Assembly (NCBI RefSeq): GCF_000210895.1
Contig: NC_015964.1
Span: 1,013,501 to 1,077,500 of the forward strand
Reading direction: 5' to 3'
DNA length: 64,000 bases
Origin: Haemophilus parainfluenzae T3T1
Lineage (GTDB): Bacteria; Pseudomonadota; Gammaproteobacteria; Enterobacterales; Pasteurellaceae
The notes beneath the pieces were generated by a model. It worked only from the letters and a program-made list of their open reading frames with translations. It was not told the DNA's origin and did no database searches. Positions 21,362-31,597 of the stretch are shown in pieces (within the stretch, counting starts at the first letter, position 1; every line of letters starts with the position of its first letter). The position numbers were made by a program, and so were the translations under genes.

Positions 21362-22654
21362 ATGGATCTCGCATATATGGCGGCATTACCGCAAGAGGAA
21401 TTTACAGAACGTCGTCAAAAAGTATTCGCGCAAATGCAGCCAAATTCTGCCTTGTTGCTATTTTCTGAAATTGAAAAACGTCGTAATAACGACTGTGATT
21501 TTCCTTTCCGTCAGGACAGTTACTTTTGGTATTTAACGGGATTTAATGAGCCCAATGCAGCATTATTATTGATTAAAACGGAAGAGTCAGAAAAAACGGT
21601 TGTATTTCTTCGTCCGCGAGATCCTTTGCTTGAAACCTGGAATGGTCGCCGATTAGGCGTTGAGCGAGCACCGCAAAAACTCAATGTCGATGAAGCCTAT
21701 TCTATTGATGATTTCAAAACAGAATTTCCAAAATTAACGGAAAAATTGACCGCTCTTTATCATGTGGCCGATCGTCATCCTTGGGGCGATCAATTATTAG
21801 CTGAAAGTGCGGTGAAATTTTACGCTGTTTTTGATTGGCAGCCGATGTTAAGTGAAATGCGCTTAATCAAATCTCCAAACGAAATTCGCTTAATGCAGCA
21901 AGCGGGACAGATTACTGCGTTCGGACATATTAAAGCGATGCAAGTGACTCGCCCAAATCGTTTTGAATATGAAATAGAAAGCGAAATTCTGCATGAATTT
22001 AATCGTCATGGTGCTAGATTTCCGTCTTACAATTCGATTATTGCGGGAGGAGATAATGCTTGTATATTGCACTACACTGAAAATGATCAACCATTAAAAG
22101 ATGGTGATCTTGTGTTGATTGATGCAGGGTGTGAGTTTGCTATGTATGCAGGGGATATCACGCGTACTTTCCCTGTGAATGGTAAATTTACCCAGCCTCA
22201 ACGTGAGATTTATGAATTAGTCTTAAAGGCTCAAAAACGCGCGATTGAGCTATTAGTGCCAGGAAATTCGATTAAACTGGCGAATGACGAAGTGATTCGT
22301 ATTAAAACTCAAGGCTTGGTTGATTTAGGCATCCTGAAAGGGGATGTAGATAAGCTGATTGAAGAGAAAGCTTATCGCCAATTTTATATGCATGGTTTAG
22401 GCCATTGGCTTGGTTTAGATGTGCATGATGTTGGTCGCTATGATGATGATCGTAGCCGTACGCTTGAAGTGGGGATGATCATCACTGTTGAGCCAGGTAT
22501 TTATATTTCAGAAGAGGCGGATGTACCAGCTCAATATAAAGGCATTGGTGTCCGTATTGAAGATAACTTGTTGATGACTGAATACGGCAACAAAAATCTG
22601 ACAGCTGCGGCACCAAAAGAAATCAATGACATTGAGAATTTAATGAAAAATTGA
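21362..22654 (+). CDS. pepP: Xaa-Pro aminopeptidase
   Basis: Aminopeptidase P: releases N-terminal residues preceding proline, with a di-Mn centre. 430 aa, pita-bread fold in the C-terminal half. The five metal ligands of the family are in register: Asp254, Asp265, His348, Glu377 and Glu400. AAGGAG precedes the ATG. It forms a pair with ygfB. Confidence 0.95.
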   Translation: MDLAYMAALPQEEFTERRQKVFAQMQPNSALLLFSEIEKRRNNDCDFPFRQDSYFWYLTGFNEPNAALLLIKTEESEKTVVFLRPRDPLLETWNGRRLGVERAPQKLNVDEAYSIDDFKTEFPKLTEKLTALYHVADRHPWGDQLLAESAVKFYAVFDWQPMLSEMRLIKSPNEIRLMQQAGQITAFGHIKAMQVTRPNRFEYEIESEILHEFNRHGARFPSYNSIIAGGDNACILHYTENDQPLKDGDLVLIDAGCEFAMYAGDITRTFPVNGKFTQPQREIYELVLKAQKRAIELLVPGNSIKLANDEVIRIKTQGLVDLGILKGDVDKLIEEKAYRQFYMHGLGHWLGLDVHDVGRYDDDRSRTLEVGMIITVEPGIYISEEADVPAQYKGIGVRIEDNLLMTEYGNKNLTAAAPKEINDIENLMKN

Positions 22655-22757
22655 GAAAAATTCTCAAATTTGTGATCTAGTGCAAGTTTTTCCTACAACC
22701 AAAGTGTTACTATGCAGTCAGATAAAAAAAGTCAATTAAATCGGTAAGGAGTTGATT

Positions 22758-23183
22758 ATGTATAAACACGTTTTAGTTGCGGTAGATCTTTCTGATGAAA
22801 GTGAATTTCTACTCAAAAAAGCCGTGGGAATTGCAAAACGCAATGATGCGCAGCTTTCCATTATCCACGTAGATGTAAACTTCTCGGATCTCTATACTGG
22901 TTTAATTGATGTCAATATGTCATCAATGCAAGATAGAATTTCGAGCGAAACACAAAAAGCGCTAATTAATTTAGCAGAACATGCTGGTTATCCAGTAAAA
23001 GAAAAATTGAGCGGTAGCGGTGATTTAGGTCAAGTTTTGACGGACGCTATTGATCAGTATGATGTAGATCTACTAGTGACAGGTCATCACCAAGATTTCT
23101 GGAGTAAATTAATGTCTTCAACACGTCAAGTGATGAATACGATTAAAATTGATATGTTGGTTGTGCCACTTCGCGACGAATAG
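22758..23183 (+). CDS. uspA: Universal stress protein A
   Basis: Small cytoplasmic stress protein of the UspA fold. 141 aa. AAGGAG at 22746-22751 selects the ATG at 22758; the in-frame TTG at 22752 is rejected. N-terminal [21 protein letters not shown] and C-terminal [35 protein letters not shown] are typical. It stands alone and ends in an uptake-signal terminator. Confidence 0.94.
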   Translation: MYKHVLVAVDLSDESEFLLKKAVGIAKRNDAQLSIIHVDVNFSDLYTGLIDVNMSSMQDRISSETQKALINLAEHAGYPVKEKLSGSGDLGQVLTDAIDQYDVDLLVTGHHQDFWSKLMSSTRQVMNTIKIDMLVVPLRDE

Positions 23184-23226
23184 TGATCAAAAATTATTTT
23201 AGCCCCATTAAAATAACGTAAATTTT

Positions 23227-23270
23227 AACCGCACTTCTCAATTAATGCAGTAGAGTGCGGTTTTCTTTTT
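23227..23270 (+). terminator. uspA terminator formed by an inverted uptake-signal pair
   Basis: AACCGCACT (23227-23235) and AGTGCGGTT (23254-23262) make a 9-bp stem followed by a T-rich run. Confidence 0.85.
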
Positions 23271-23369
23271 AAGATCAGTGAAAAAGCCTTTTTCTCTAGG
23301 TCAAAATATGCAAGAATAGTGAGCTTATTTTATAAATCGTGATCGAGATAGAGACACAAGGTTTTATCA

Positions 23370-25994
23370 ATGAAAACAACAGCAGAAATTAGACAGTCAT
23401 TCCTTGATTTTTTCCATAGCAAGGGGCATCAGGTCGTCGCAAGTAGTTCACTTGTGCCTGAAAACGATCCGACATTGCTTTTTACCAATGCCGGGATGAA
23501 CCAATTTAAAGACGTGTTCCTTGGTATGGATAAACGTCCTTACTCACGTGCGACAACAGCACAACGTTGTGTGCGCGCAGGTGGTAAGCATAATGACTTA
23601 GAAAACGTCGGTTATACGGCGCGTCACCATACTTTCTTTGAAATGCTCGGCAACTTCAGTTTTGGTGACTATTTCAAACATGATGCGATTAATTTTGCCT
23701 GGGAGTATTTGACTTCTCCACAATGGCTCGGGTTACCAAAAGAAAAATTATGGGTAACCGTGTATGAAACCGATAATGAAGCTTATGATATTTGGCATAA
23801 AGAAGTTGGTGTGCCAGCAGAACGTATTATTCGTATCGGTGATAACAAAGGTGCGCCTTATGCATCAGATAACTTCTGGGCAATGGGTGACACAGGTCCT
23901 TGTGGTCCATGTACTGAAATTTTCTACGATCACGGTGATCATATTTGGGGGGGGCCTCCGGGTTCTCCAGAAGAAGATGGTGACCGCTATATCGAAATTT
24001 GGAACGTGGTATTCATGCAATTTAACCGTCAAGCAGACGGCACAATGGAAAAATTACCACGTCCATCGGTTGATACCGGGATGGGTTTAGAGCGTATTTC
24101 TGCTGTATTACAACATGTAAACTCTAACTATGAGATCGATATTTTCCAAAAACTAATTGCGAAAACGGCAGAAGTTGTAGGAACAACGGATTTAACTAAT
24201 AAATCATTACGTGTAATTGCAGACCACATTCGTTCTTGTGCATATTTGATTGCAGATGGCGTAATTCCATCAAACGAAGGTCGTGGTTATGTATTACGTC
24301 GTATTATCCGTCGTGCAGTGCGTCATGGCCACTTGTTAGGGGCAAAAGAAGCCTTCTTCTACAAACTTGTGCCGACTTTAATTGAAGTCATGGCGGAAGC
24401 AGGAAAAGAAGTTAAAGAAAAACAAGCTAATGTCGAAAAATTACTTCGTTTAGAAGAAGAACAATTTGCTCGTACATTAGAGCGCGGATTAAGCTTATTA
24501 GACGATGCGCTTGCTCAAGTGAAAGATGGTGTGTTGTCAGGTGAAGTTGCCTTTAAACTTTATGATACTTATGGCTTTCCACTTGATTTAACTGCAGACG
24601 TATGTCGTGAGCGTGATATTGCAATTGATGAAGCAGGTTTTGAGCGTGAAATGGAAGCACAACGCTTACGCGCACAATCTGCAAGCCAATTCGGCATGGA
24701 TTACAACAATGTTATTCGTGTAGAAGGTGAAACGAAATTTGAAGGTTATACTGAATCAGAATCTTTAGCCAAAGTGACCGCACTTTTCCATGATGGAAAA
24801 TCAGTAGACAGTATTACTGCAGGCCAAAGTGCTGTGGTGATTTTAGAAAATACTCCATTCTATGCGGAATCAGGTGGTCAAATTGGTGACAGTGGTTATT
24901 TAACCTCTCAAGGTATTCAGTTTAATGTAAAAGATACTCAAAAATATGGTCAAGTATTTGGTCATATTGGTGAGTTAGAACAGGGTACCTTAAAAGTTGG
25001 GCAAACAGTCAACGCGGTTGTGGATGCAGCAAGACGTCATCAAACGTCGCTTAACCATTCTGCAACACACTTATTACATGCCGCATTGCGTCAAGTTTTA
25101 GGTCACCATGTAGTGCAAAAAGGATCATTAGTATCCGATACCGCATTACGTTTTGACTTTGCTCATCCGGAAGCGATTACCAAAGCACAGCTTAACGAAA
25201 TTGAAACGTTGGTAAACCAGAAAGTACGTGAGAATTTTGTGGTTCAAACGGACGTGATGGATATCGAAGCGGCAAAAGCAAAAGGTGCAATGGCGTTATT
25301 CGGTGAAAAATATTCTGATGTGGTACGTGTTTTAACAATGGGAGATTTCTCCGTTGAACTTTGTGGTGGCATTCATGCTAAACGTACCGGTGATATCGGT
25401 TTATTTAAAATTGTGGCGGAAACTGCAGTTGCAGCAGGTGTTCGTCGTATTGAAGCGGTAACGGGTGAAAATGCAATTAATTGGTTACATAATCAACAAC
25501 GCATTCTTACTCAAAGTGCAGATTTATTTAAATCTGACGTTAATACCCTTGTTGAGAAAATTCAGCAACTTCAAGATAAAGCGAAGAAAGCAGAAAAAGA
25601 ATTACAAGGATTAAAAGAAAAAGCCGCAATGCAAGCGGGGTCCGATTTAGTGAAAAGTGCGGTTAAAATTAATGATGTTTCTGTAATCGTACATCAACTA
25701 GACGGAATTGAAACTAAATCGTTACGTGTGATGGTTGATGATTTAAAAAATCAACTTGGTTCAGGCGTAATTGTATTTGCATCTATTTTAGATGATAAAG
25801 TCAACCTCGTCGTTGGCGTAACAAGCGATTTAACTACTAAAGTGAAGGCTGGTGAGCTAGTGAATTTAATGGCTCAGCAAGTTGGTGGGAAAGGCGGTGG
25901 TCGCCCGGATATGGCAATGGCAGGAGGCTCCCAACCAGAAAATGTGAATCTAGCATTAACTGTCGCACAAAACTGGTTAAGCAATAATCTGTAG
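23370..25994 (+). CDS. alaS: Alanyl-tRNA synthetase
   Basis: Charges tRNA-Ala (a GGC isoacceptor lies at 40815-40890). 874 aa, full length. The class II catalytic core spans residues 1-~240 ([28 protein letters not shown]). The editing domain carries HSATHLLH and [10 protein letters not shown] zinc-binding motifs, and the C-terminal C-Ala domain ends [11 protein letters not shown]. csrA follows after 78 bases, a common gene pairing. Confidence 0.98.
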   Translation: MKTTAEIRQSFLDFFHSKGHQVVASSSLVPENDPTLLFTNAGMNQFKDVFLGMDKRPYSRATTAQRCVRAGGKHNDLENVGYTARHHTFFEMLGNFSFGDYFKHDAINFAWEYLTSPQWLGLPKEKLWVTVYETDNEAYDIWHKEVGVPAERIIRIGDNKGAPYASDNFWAMGDTGPCGPCTEIFYDHGDHIWGGPPGSPEEDGDRYIEIWNVVFMQFNRQADGTMEKLPRPSVDTGMGLERISAVLQHVNSNYEIDIFQKLIAKTAEVVGTTDLTNKSLRVIADHIRSCAYLIADGVIPSNEGRGYVLRRIIRRAVRHGHLLGAKEAFFYKLVPTLIEVMAEAGKEVKEKQANVEKLLRLEEEQFARTLERGLSLLDDALAQVKDGVLSGEVAFKLYDTYGFPLDLTADVCRERDIAIDEAGFEREMEAQRLRAQSASQFGMDYNNVIRVEGETKFEGYTESESLAKVTALFHDGKSVDSITAGQSAVVILENTPFYAESGGQIGDSGYLTSQGIQFNVKDTQKYGQVFGHIGELEQGTLKVGQTVNAVVDAARRHQTSLNHSATHLLHAALRQVLGHHVVQKGSLVSDTALRFDFAHPEAITKAQLNEIETLVNQKVRENFVVQTDVMDIEAAKAKGAMALFGEKYSDVVRVLTMGDFSVELCGGIHAKRTGDIGLFKIVAETAVAAGVRRIEAVTGENAINWLHNQQRILTQSADLFKSDVNTLVEKIQQLQDKAKKAEKELQGLKEKAAMQAGSDLVKSAVKINDVSVIVHQLDGIETKSLRVMVDDLKNQLGSGVIVFASILDDKVNLVVGVTSDLTTKVKAGELVNLMAQQVGGKGGGRPDMAMAGGSQPENVNLALTVAQNWLSNNL

Positions 25995-26072
25995 TACAAG
26001 CAGGTCGGTGGGATGCCGATCTTTACTTGATTGATAGGGATATCTAATAAATGCAAACTAAGGAGATAAAAG

Positions 26073-26264
26073 ATGTTAATCTTAACTCGAAAAGTTGGCG
26101 AAAGTGTTCTCATTGGAGACGATATTTCTATCACGGTTTTGAGTGTACGTGGAAACCAGGTCAAACTCGGTGTACAAGCGCCTAAAGAAGTATCCGTTCA
26201 CCGAGAGGAAATTTACCAACGAATTCTGCAGTCAAAAGATGAACATATAGATGAGGCATCTTAG
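26073..26264 (+). CDS. csrA: Carbon storage regulator CsrA
   Basis: Dimeric RNA-binding protein that controls translation and stability of mRNAs with GGA motifs. 63 aa. It has the full family core [23 protein letters not shown], the RNA-contacting VHREEIY and a short tail. AAGGAG precedes the ATG. Confidence 0.96.
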   Translation: MLILTRKVGESVLIGDDISITVLSVRGNQVKLGVQAPKEVSVHREEIYQRILQSKDEHIDEAS

Positions 26265-26427
26265 ACCAACGAGTTTAATGAATGTTTTACATTCTGTTTA
26301 TAATTTAATTAACGTTTTTCAAAAAATTAAACCCATTGGTTTGCAAGATTTTAAAAATAACGGAAATTTGAGTTATAAAGGTAGAGAAGGAACTTTTCCA
26401 ACTTAAATCTATCAAAATTTAATAAAT

Positions 26428-26464
26428 AATGACCGCACTTTTGTGTTACAGAAGTGTGGTCATT
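26428..26464 (+). terminator. Hairpin from an inverted uptake-signal pair, one copy mutated
   Basis: AATGACCGCACTT (26428-26440) pairs with AAGTGTGGTCATT (26452-26464), with one G-T pair, since the second copy reads GTGTGG in place of GTGCGG. No long T run follows, so termination is uncertain. I see nothing else in the 226 bases between csrA and galU. Confidence 0.55.
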
Positions 26465-26490
26465 GAATATTTAAACAAAAAGGAAAATCA

Positions 26491-27378
26491 ATGAAAGTCA
26501 TTATTCCCGTAGCAGGTTTAGGTACTCGAATGTTACCCGCAACGAAAGCGATTCCAAAAGAAATGTTAACGCTTGTGGATAAACCACTTATTCAATATGT
26601 TGTGAATGAGTGTGTTGCTGCAGGCATTAAAGAAATCGTCTTAGTCACACATTCTTCTAAAAATGCGATTGAAAACCACTTTGATACGTCTTTTGAATTG
26701 GAAACAATGCTTGAGAAACGTGTTAAACGTCAACTTTTGGAAGAGGTTCGTTCTATTTGTCCTAAAGATGTAACTATCATGCATGTTCGTCAGGGGAATG
26801 CGAAAGGCTTGGGCCATGCGGTGTTATGTGGTCGTCCTGTCGTTGGAAACGAGCCGTTTGCAGTGGTGTTACCTGATGTGCTTTTAGCGGATTTTACGGC
26901 AAATCAAAAGAAAGAAAATCTTTCAGCAATGATTAAACGTTTTAAAGAAACACAAGCAAGCCAAATCATGGTAGCGCCTGTTGCTGCCGATGAAGTGAGT
27001 AGCTATGGTATCGCGGATTGTGGTGGAGTAGAATTAAAAGGTGGTGATAGCGTTAAAATTAACAGCATTGTTGAAAAACCATCTGTTGAAGAGGCACCAT
27101 CAAATCTTGCTGTTGTTGGACGTTATGTCTTCTCTGCGGCGATTTGGGATTTATTAGAAAAAACACCAGTTGGTGTAGGTGATGAAATCCAATTAACGGA
27201 TGCAATCGATATGCTTATTGAGAAAGAGACCGTTGAAGCATTCCATATGACAGGCAGAAGCTTTGACTGTGGTGACAAGATTGGCTATATGGAAGCCTTT
27301 GTAGAATATAGTCTTCGCCATGATAAATTAGGCAAAGAGTTTAAAGCTTTCCTAAAAGATCTTGCAAAAACCTTATAA
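26491..27378 (+). CDS. galU: UTP-glucose-1-phosphate uridylyltransferase
   Basis: Makes UDP-glucose for LOS and galactose metabolism. 295 aa. N-terminal nucleotidyltransferase loop [20 protein letters not shown], then VLPDVLL (metal Asp) and the VEKP segment. Haemophilus uses UDP-glucose for LOS sugar branches. The RBS AAGGAAA is upstream. Confidence 0.96.
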   Translation: MKVIIPVAGLGTRMLPATKAIPKEMLTLVDKPLIQYVVNECVAAGIKEIVLVTHSSKNAIENHFDTSFELETMLEKRVKRQLLEEVRSICPKDVTIMHVRQGNAKGLGHAVLCGRPVVGNEPFAVVLPDVLLADFTANQKKENLSAMIKRFKETQASQIMVAPVAADEVSSYGIADCGGVELKGGDSVKINSIVEKPSVEEAPSNLAVVGRYVFSAAIWDLLEKTPVGVGDEIQLTDAIDMLIEKETVEAFHMTGRSFDCGDKIGYMEAFVEYSLRHDKLGKEFKAFLKDLAKTL

Positions 27379-27385
27379 TTGACTG

Positions 27386-27409
27386 AAACCACCGAAAGGT
27401 GGTTTTTAT
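27386..27409 (+). terminator. galU terminator
   Basis: AAACCACC and GGTGGTTT with a GAAA tetraloop, followed by T residues. Confidence 0.9.
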
Positions 27410-27444
27410 TTATATATTTGGATTAGACAATATAAAAGATAAAA

Positions 27445-27470
27445 AAGAAGGCATCTGATGATGCCTTCTT
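27445..27470 (-). terminator. aqpZ terminator
   Basis: AAGAAGGCATC, TGAT loop and GATGCCTTCTT form a perfect 11-bp stem 20 bases past the aqpZ stop. On the minus strand it is followed by a T-rich stretch. Confidence 0.85.
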
Positions 27471-27490
27471 CTTTCTCTATAAACGAAATC

Positions 27491-28180
27491 TTAGTTATTT
27501 TTCGCTAATAAAGTGCGGTAGATAATACCACCTAAAATACCACCGATAATTGGCGCAACCCAGAATAACCATAATTGGTCGATTGCCCAAGAACCTTGGA
27601 ATACCGCAACTGCAGTACTACGAGCCGGGTTTACAGAGGTATTTGATACAGGAATGCTGATTAAGTGGATTAAAGTTAAACCTAAACCAATTGCGATTGG
27701 CGCAAAACCTGCAGCTGCATTTTTATGAGTTGAACCCATGATGATTAATAAGAAGAATGCAGTCAATAATACTTCTGCTACGAATACCGCTTCTAAAGAA
27801 TAACCTTCAGGAGAGTGTTCGCCGTAGCCATTAGATGCAAAACCTGCAGTCACATCAAAGCCCGCTTTACCTGATGCGATAAGATAAAGTGCAGCACCCG
27901 CTACTAAACCACCAACTACTTGAGAAACGATGTATGGAAGAGCATCTTTCGCAGAGAAACGACCGCCTGCCACTAAACCAAGTGTTACAGCTGGGTTAAA
28001 GTGACCACCAGAAATGTGACCTACAGCATAAGCCATGGTTAATACGGTTAAACCAAACGCAAATGCAACGCCTACATAACCGATACCTAGGTTGACAGAA
28101 GCGGCAAAGATTGCACTACCACAACCACCAAACACTAACCAAAATGTGCCGAAGAATTCAGCAAAAAGTTTTTTTGACAT
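27491..28180 (-). CDS. aqpZ: Aquaporin Z
   Basis: Water channel in the inner membrane, 229 aa with six hydrophobic segments. Both NPA motifs are present (HFNPAVTLG and SVNPARS). The start at 28180 ([26 protein letters not shown]) matches the family; 23 extra upstream codons are ignored. It is convergent with galU and divergent from metJ. Confidence 0.94.
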   Translation of the reverse strand: MSKKLFAEFFGTFWLVFGGCGSAIFAASVNLGIGYVGVAFAFGLTVLTMAYAVGHISGGHFNPAVTLGLVAGGRFSAKDALPYIVSQVVGGLVAGAALYLIASGKAGFDVTAGFASNGYGEHSPEGYSLEAVFVAEVLLTAFFLLIIMGSTHKNAAAGFAPIAIGLGLTLIHLISIPVSNTSVNPARSTAVAVFQGSWAIDQLWLFWVAPIIGGILGGIIYRTLLAKNN

Positions 28181-28322
28181 AATAGACCTCAATATTAAAC
28201 ATGTCGTTATCTTCAAATAACAATAATGTATTGCGAATGCAACAGGCATTTAGTCAAAGGTAATGGTTTTTAGTTCTGCAAATTATTGTAAATGTTTGTA
28301 AGTGAATGTAAGGGAAATAGCA

Positions 28323-28342
28323 TGCTATACTTTTAGCCGTCT
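28323..28342 (+). promoter_or_regulatory. metJ promoter with candidate MetJ box
   Basis: Extended -10 TG-C-TATACT (28323-28331). AGCCGTCT at 28335-28342 is 7/8 to the MetJ box AGACGTCT. The adjacent 8-mers match less (5/8 upstream, 3/8 downstream), so autoregulation is only suggested. Confidence 0.4.
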
Positions 28343-28407
28343 AGATTGTCATTTTGCTTATTTTTCATTAAAATACGGATAAATTATCAGGTTATTTAAG
28401 GTGCATT

Positions 28408-28725
28408 ATGGCAAACTGGGATGGCAAATATATTAGCCCTTATGCAGAGCATGGCAAAAAGAGCGAACAGGTCAAAAAAATTACAGTGTCTATTCCAATT
28501 AAAGTATTGGAAATTTTGACGAATGAGCGTACGCGTCGTCAGCTGAAAAGTTTGCGCCATGCAACAAATAGTGAATTGCTTTGTGAGGCATTCTTGCATG
28601 CTTTTACGGGGCAGCCATTACCGACTGATGCAGATTTAATGAAAGAACGCCATGATGAGATTCCTGAAAATGCCAAAGAGATCATGCGTGATTTAGGTAT
28701 CGATCCTGAAAGCTGGGAATATTAA
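28408..28725 (+). CDS. metJ: Methionine repressor MetJ
   Basis: Ribbon-helix-helix repressor of methionine genes with S-adenosylmethionine as corepressor. 105 aa, as in E. coli. The DNA-binding ribbon [44 protein letters not shown] and the C-terminal [15 protein letters not shown] are nearly identical to the family. Convergent with cueR, with one base between stops. Confidence 0.97.
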   Translation: MANWDGKYISPYAEHGKKSEQVKKITVSIPIKVLEILTNERTRRQLKSLRHATNSELLCEAFLHAFTGQPLPTDADLMKERHDEIPENAKEIMRDLGIDPESWEY

Positions 28726-28726
28726 T

Positions 28727-29113
28727 TTATCCTTTTAATCCTTCCAAAATACTGCATTCAGGGCAATCATTGCCCTGACAAGCGTTATGCCATCGTTCTA
28801 ATTCCTCTACCATTTTTTGCAAGTGACGAATTTGCTCATTCAATGTTTTAATATGCTGCGTCGTGAGCGCTTTAACTTCTCGGCTACTACGATTAGGATT
28901 ATCCTGTAATTGCAAAAGTTGGTGAATTTGTTGGAGTGAAAACCCAACATCTCGAGAATGACGAATAAAACGTAGTCGTTCTAAATCTTTTTCTTCATAA
29001 TGACGGTAACCCGAAAGGCTTCGTTGGGCAGGCTTTAATAAGCCGGACTTTTCATAATCTCGAATTTGTTTACTTGATAAACCCACTAATTTTGCTACTT
29101 CACTAATGTTCAT
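28727..29113 (-). CDS. cueR: Copper-responsive MerR-family regulator CueR
   Basis: Cu(I) sensor that activates the copper export genes. 128 aa. The N-terminal winged helix-turn-helix (MNISEVAKLVGLSSKQIRDYEKSGLL) is followed by the dimer helix and metal loop. Metal ligands Cys112 and Cys120 have exact CueR spacing, and Ser77 is present, the residue linked to selectivity for monovalent metals. Divergent from copZ-copA; the shared intergenic region holds the operator. Confidence 0.93.
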   Translation of the reverse strand: MNISEVAKLVGLSSKQIRDYEKSGLLKPAQRSLSGYRHYEEKDLERLRFIRHSRDVGFSLQQIHQLLQLQDNPNRSSREVKALTTQHIKTLNEQIRHLQKMVEELERWHNACQGNDCPECSILEGLKG

Positions 29114-29122
29114 AAAAAATCC

Positions 29123-29153
29123 TTGACCTTAACCTTATGTTAAGGTTTATAGT
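29123..29153 (+). promoter_or_regulatory. CueR-controlled copZ-copA promoter
   Basis: TTGACC (29123-29128), 19-base spacer, TATAGT (29148-29153): the overlong spacer typical of MerR-type promoters. ACCTTAA (29126-29132) and TTAAGGT (29140-29146) form a dyad with a 7-base centre, matching the CueR operator layout. Confidence 0.9.
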
Positions 29154-29193
29154 AAGCTTAATTTCAATCTATATCAATAATTAAGGAGTAAAT

Positions 29194-29403
29194 ATGAAAT
29201 CAATTACATTACATGTAACAGGAATGACTTGTGGTGGTTGTGTGAAAAGCGTCACAAGAGTGTTGGAAGAACTTAATGGCGTAGAAAAAGCCGTAGTAAC
29301 ACTTGATGATGGTAAAGCAGTGGTTACCTTTGATGAAAGTGCGGTCAGTATTCCACAATTAATTGAAACAATTGAAGACGCAGGTTTTGATGCAACAGAA
29401 TAA
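29194..29403 (+). CDS. copZ: Copper chaperone, single HMA domain
   Basis: Cytoplasmic Cu(I) carrier, 69 aa. Metal motif MTCGGC (Cys13, Cys16) sits in a ferredoxin-like HMA fold. The copA start codon lies within its last codons, so the two are translationally coupled. Annotated as heavy-metal transport protein in many Haemophilus genomes. Confidence 0.9.
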   Translation: MKSITLHVTGMTCGGCVKSVTRVLEELNGVEKAVVTLDDGKAVVTFDESAVSIPQLIETIEDAGFDATE

Positions 29404-31558
29404 AAAAATAGCCATTCAAATCGAGGGAATGACTTGCCAATCCTGTGCGAATCGAATTGAAAAGGTGCTGAATCGAAAAGATTTTGTCTCTGAAGCGGGT
29501 GTGAATTTTGCGGCAGAGGAAGCGCATGTCGTATTTGATTCATCTCAGGCTTCAGAACAAGATATTTTGACAATTATTCAAAAAGCTGGATTTAATGGCA
29601 TTCTAAAGCAAAATGTGCTGCCTAGTGCATCTAATGAAACGAAGATTAGTCTGCGTTTATGGTTGCTTTTGTTGATTAATATTCCTTTTTTAATCGGAAT
29701 GATCGGGATGATGCTTAATCATCATTCTTGGATGATGCCGCCAATGTGGCAATTTGTTCTTGCTAGCATTGTACAACTTTGGTTAGCCATCCCTTTTTAT
29801 AAAGGTGCGATTGGTAGTATTCGAGGTGGTTTGGCTAATATGGATGTACTGGTGAGTACAGGTACATTGGCGATTTATCTCTATTCGGTCTTTATGCTGT
29901 TTTATCATCAGCCAATGGGGCATGATGGTGCATCTCATGTTTATTTTGAAGCATCGGTGATGGTCATTGGTTTCGTCAGCCTTGGGAAATTTCTTGAGGA
30001 AAGAACGAAGAAACAAAGCTTAAACAGTTTAGGGCTATTATTACAACTCACCCCAAAACAAGTTAGTGTTCAACGTGAAAATCGTTGGGAAACGATTCCT
30101 CTAGATCAAGTAAAAATAGGTGATATTTTACGAGCTAATCAAGGTGAACGTATTGCAGCTGATGGTATAGTTGAACAGGGGAGTGGTTGGTGCGATGAGA
30201 GTCATTTAACCGGTGAATCTCAACCATTAGAAAAAATGTCTCAAAGTCCTGTGCTTGCGGGGGCAATGGTGACACAAGGTAGCCTTATTTATCGAGCCAA
30301 TCAACTCGGTCAGCAAACCCTATTGGGCGATATGATGAAAGCGCTCTCTGAGGCGCAAGGTACAAAGGCACCGATTGCTCGTTTTGCTGATAAAGTCGCT
30401 GCAGTATTTGTACCTGCCGTGTTATTAATTTCTGCGATAACATTTGGATTAACCTGGTGGATAAAAGGAGATTGGGTAACCGCTTTAATTCATTCGGTTG
30501 CTGTGTTAGTTATTGCTTGTCCTTGTGCGTTAGGGCTTGCTACACCTGCTGCCATAATGGTTGGTATGGGAAAAGCAGTTAATGCAGGGATTTGGTTTAA
30601 AGATGCTGCATCTATGGAAGAGGCAGCCCATGTGGATACGGTGGTATTAGATAAAACTGGTACGCTAACTCATGGAGACCTCAAAATCACCGCTGTTTGG
30701 CAACCACAAAGTGCGGTCTATTCTGAGGAAGATTTATATCGTATTGCGGCTTCCGTTGAGCAAAATGCCAATCACCCTTTAGCTAAAGCGATAGTCCTGG
30801 CAGCACAGGAAAAATCACTTGAAATTCCGACCGCATTTTCAGTTCATTCAGAAGTAGGTATGGGCATCTCAGCTCACATTGACGGAATAGGTTTGGTTAA
30901 AGTAGGTAAGCCGACTTATTGTGAATTAACCTTACCAGATAATATGCCTCAAATTTGGCAAATTGCGAGTATTGTTGCGGTATCTGTAGATAACAGTCCA
31001 ATTGGCGCCTTTGCATTAGCAGACAGTTTAAAAGAGGATAGTTTGCAAGCGATTCAACGCTTACATCAACATAATATTGATGTGGTGATGATGAGTGGCG
31101 ATCAGCAATCTGTCGTTGATTATGTTGCTCAGCAAGTAGGTGTGAAAACCGCGAAAGGTAATTGTAGTCCACGTGACAAAGCCGCTTATATTGAGGCATT
31201 ACGCCAGCAAGGCAAAGTGGTGGCAATGGTTGGTGATGGTGTGAATGATGCACCAGCGTTAGCGATGGCTAATGTAAGCTTTGCGATGAAATCGGGTTCT
31301 GATGTTGCAGAGCAAACCGCATCGGCGACACTGATGCAGCATTCGGTTGATCAGTTAGTCGATGGCTTAATGATTTCTCGAGCAACATTAAAGAATATTA
31401 AACAAAACTTATTCTTTGCCCTCATTTACAATGTGCTAGGTATTCCACTTGCGGCATTAGGCTACTTAAGTCCTGTTTTGGCAGGAGCAGCCATGGCAAT
31501 GAGTTCGCTTTCTGTGCTATCCAATGCATTGCGATTAAAACGAGTGAAAATTAAATAA
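29390..31558 (+). CDS. copA: Cu(I)-exporting P1B-type ATPase
   Basis: Pumps Cu(I) to the periplasm. 722 aa from the ATG at 29390, overlapping copZ by 14 bases, with an AGG upstream. An in-frame ATG at 29363 would give 731 aa. One N-terminal HMA domain (MTCQSC), the membrane CPC motif (IACPCALGLATP), the phosphorylation site DKTGT, the hinge GDGVNDAP and the C-terminal MSS motif of Cu+-ATPases (AMSSLSVLSNALRL). Confidence 0.94.
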   Translation: MQQNKKIAIQIEGMTCQSCANRIEKVLNRKDFVSEAGVNFAAEEAHVVFDSSQASEQDILTIIQKAGFNGILKQNVLPSASNETKISLRLWLLLLINIPFLIGMIGMMLNHHSWMMPPMWQFVLASIVQLWLAIPFYKGAIGSIRGGLANMDVLVSTGTLAIYLYSVFMLFYHQPMGHDGASHVYFEASVMVIGFVSLGKFLEERTKKQSLNSLGLLLQLTPKQVSVQRENRWETIPLDQVKIGDILRANQGERIAADGIVEQGSGWCDESHLTGESQPLEKMSQSPVLAGAMVTQGSLIYRANQLGQQTLLGDMMKALSEAQGTKAPIARFADKVAAVFVPAVLLISAITFGLTWWIKGDWVTALIHSVAVLVIACPCALGLATPAAIMVGMGKAVNAGIWFKDAASMEEAAHVDTVVLDKTGTLTHGDLKITAVWQPQSAVYSEEDLYRIAASVEQNANHPLAKAIVLAAQEKSLEIPTAFSVHSEVGMGISAHIDGIGLVKVGKPTYCELTLPDNMPQIWQIASIVAVSVDNSPIGAFALADSLKEDSLQAIQRLHQHNIDVVMMSGDQQSVVDYVAQQVGVKTAKGNCSPRDKAAYIEALRQQGKVVAMVGDGVNDAPALAMANVSFAMKSGSDVAEQTASATLMQHSVDQLVDGLMISRATLKNIKQNLFFALIYNVLGIPLAALGYLSPVLAGAAMAMSSLSVLSNALRLKRVKIK

Positions 31559-31560
31559 GA

Positions 31561-31591
31561 AAAAGGCGATATGAAAATATCGCCTTTTATT
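31561..31591. terminator. Bidirectional terminator between copA and cpxA
   Basis: AAAAGGCGATAT and ATATCGCCTTTT form a long stem flanked by A and T runs. It serves both convergent genes. Confidence 0.9.
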
Positions 31592-31597
31592 TTTTGA

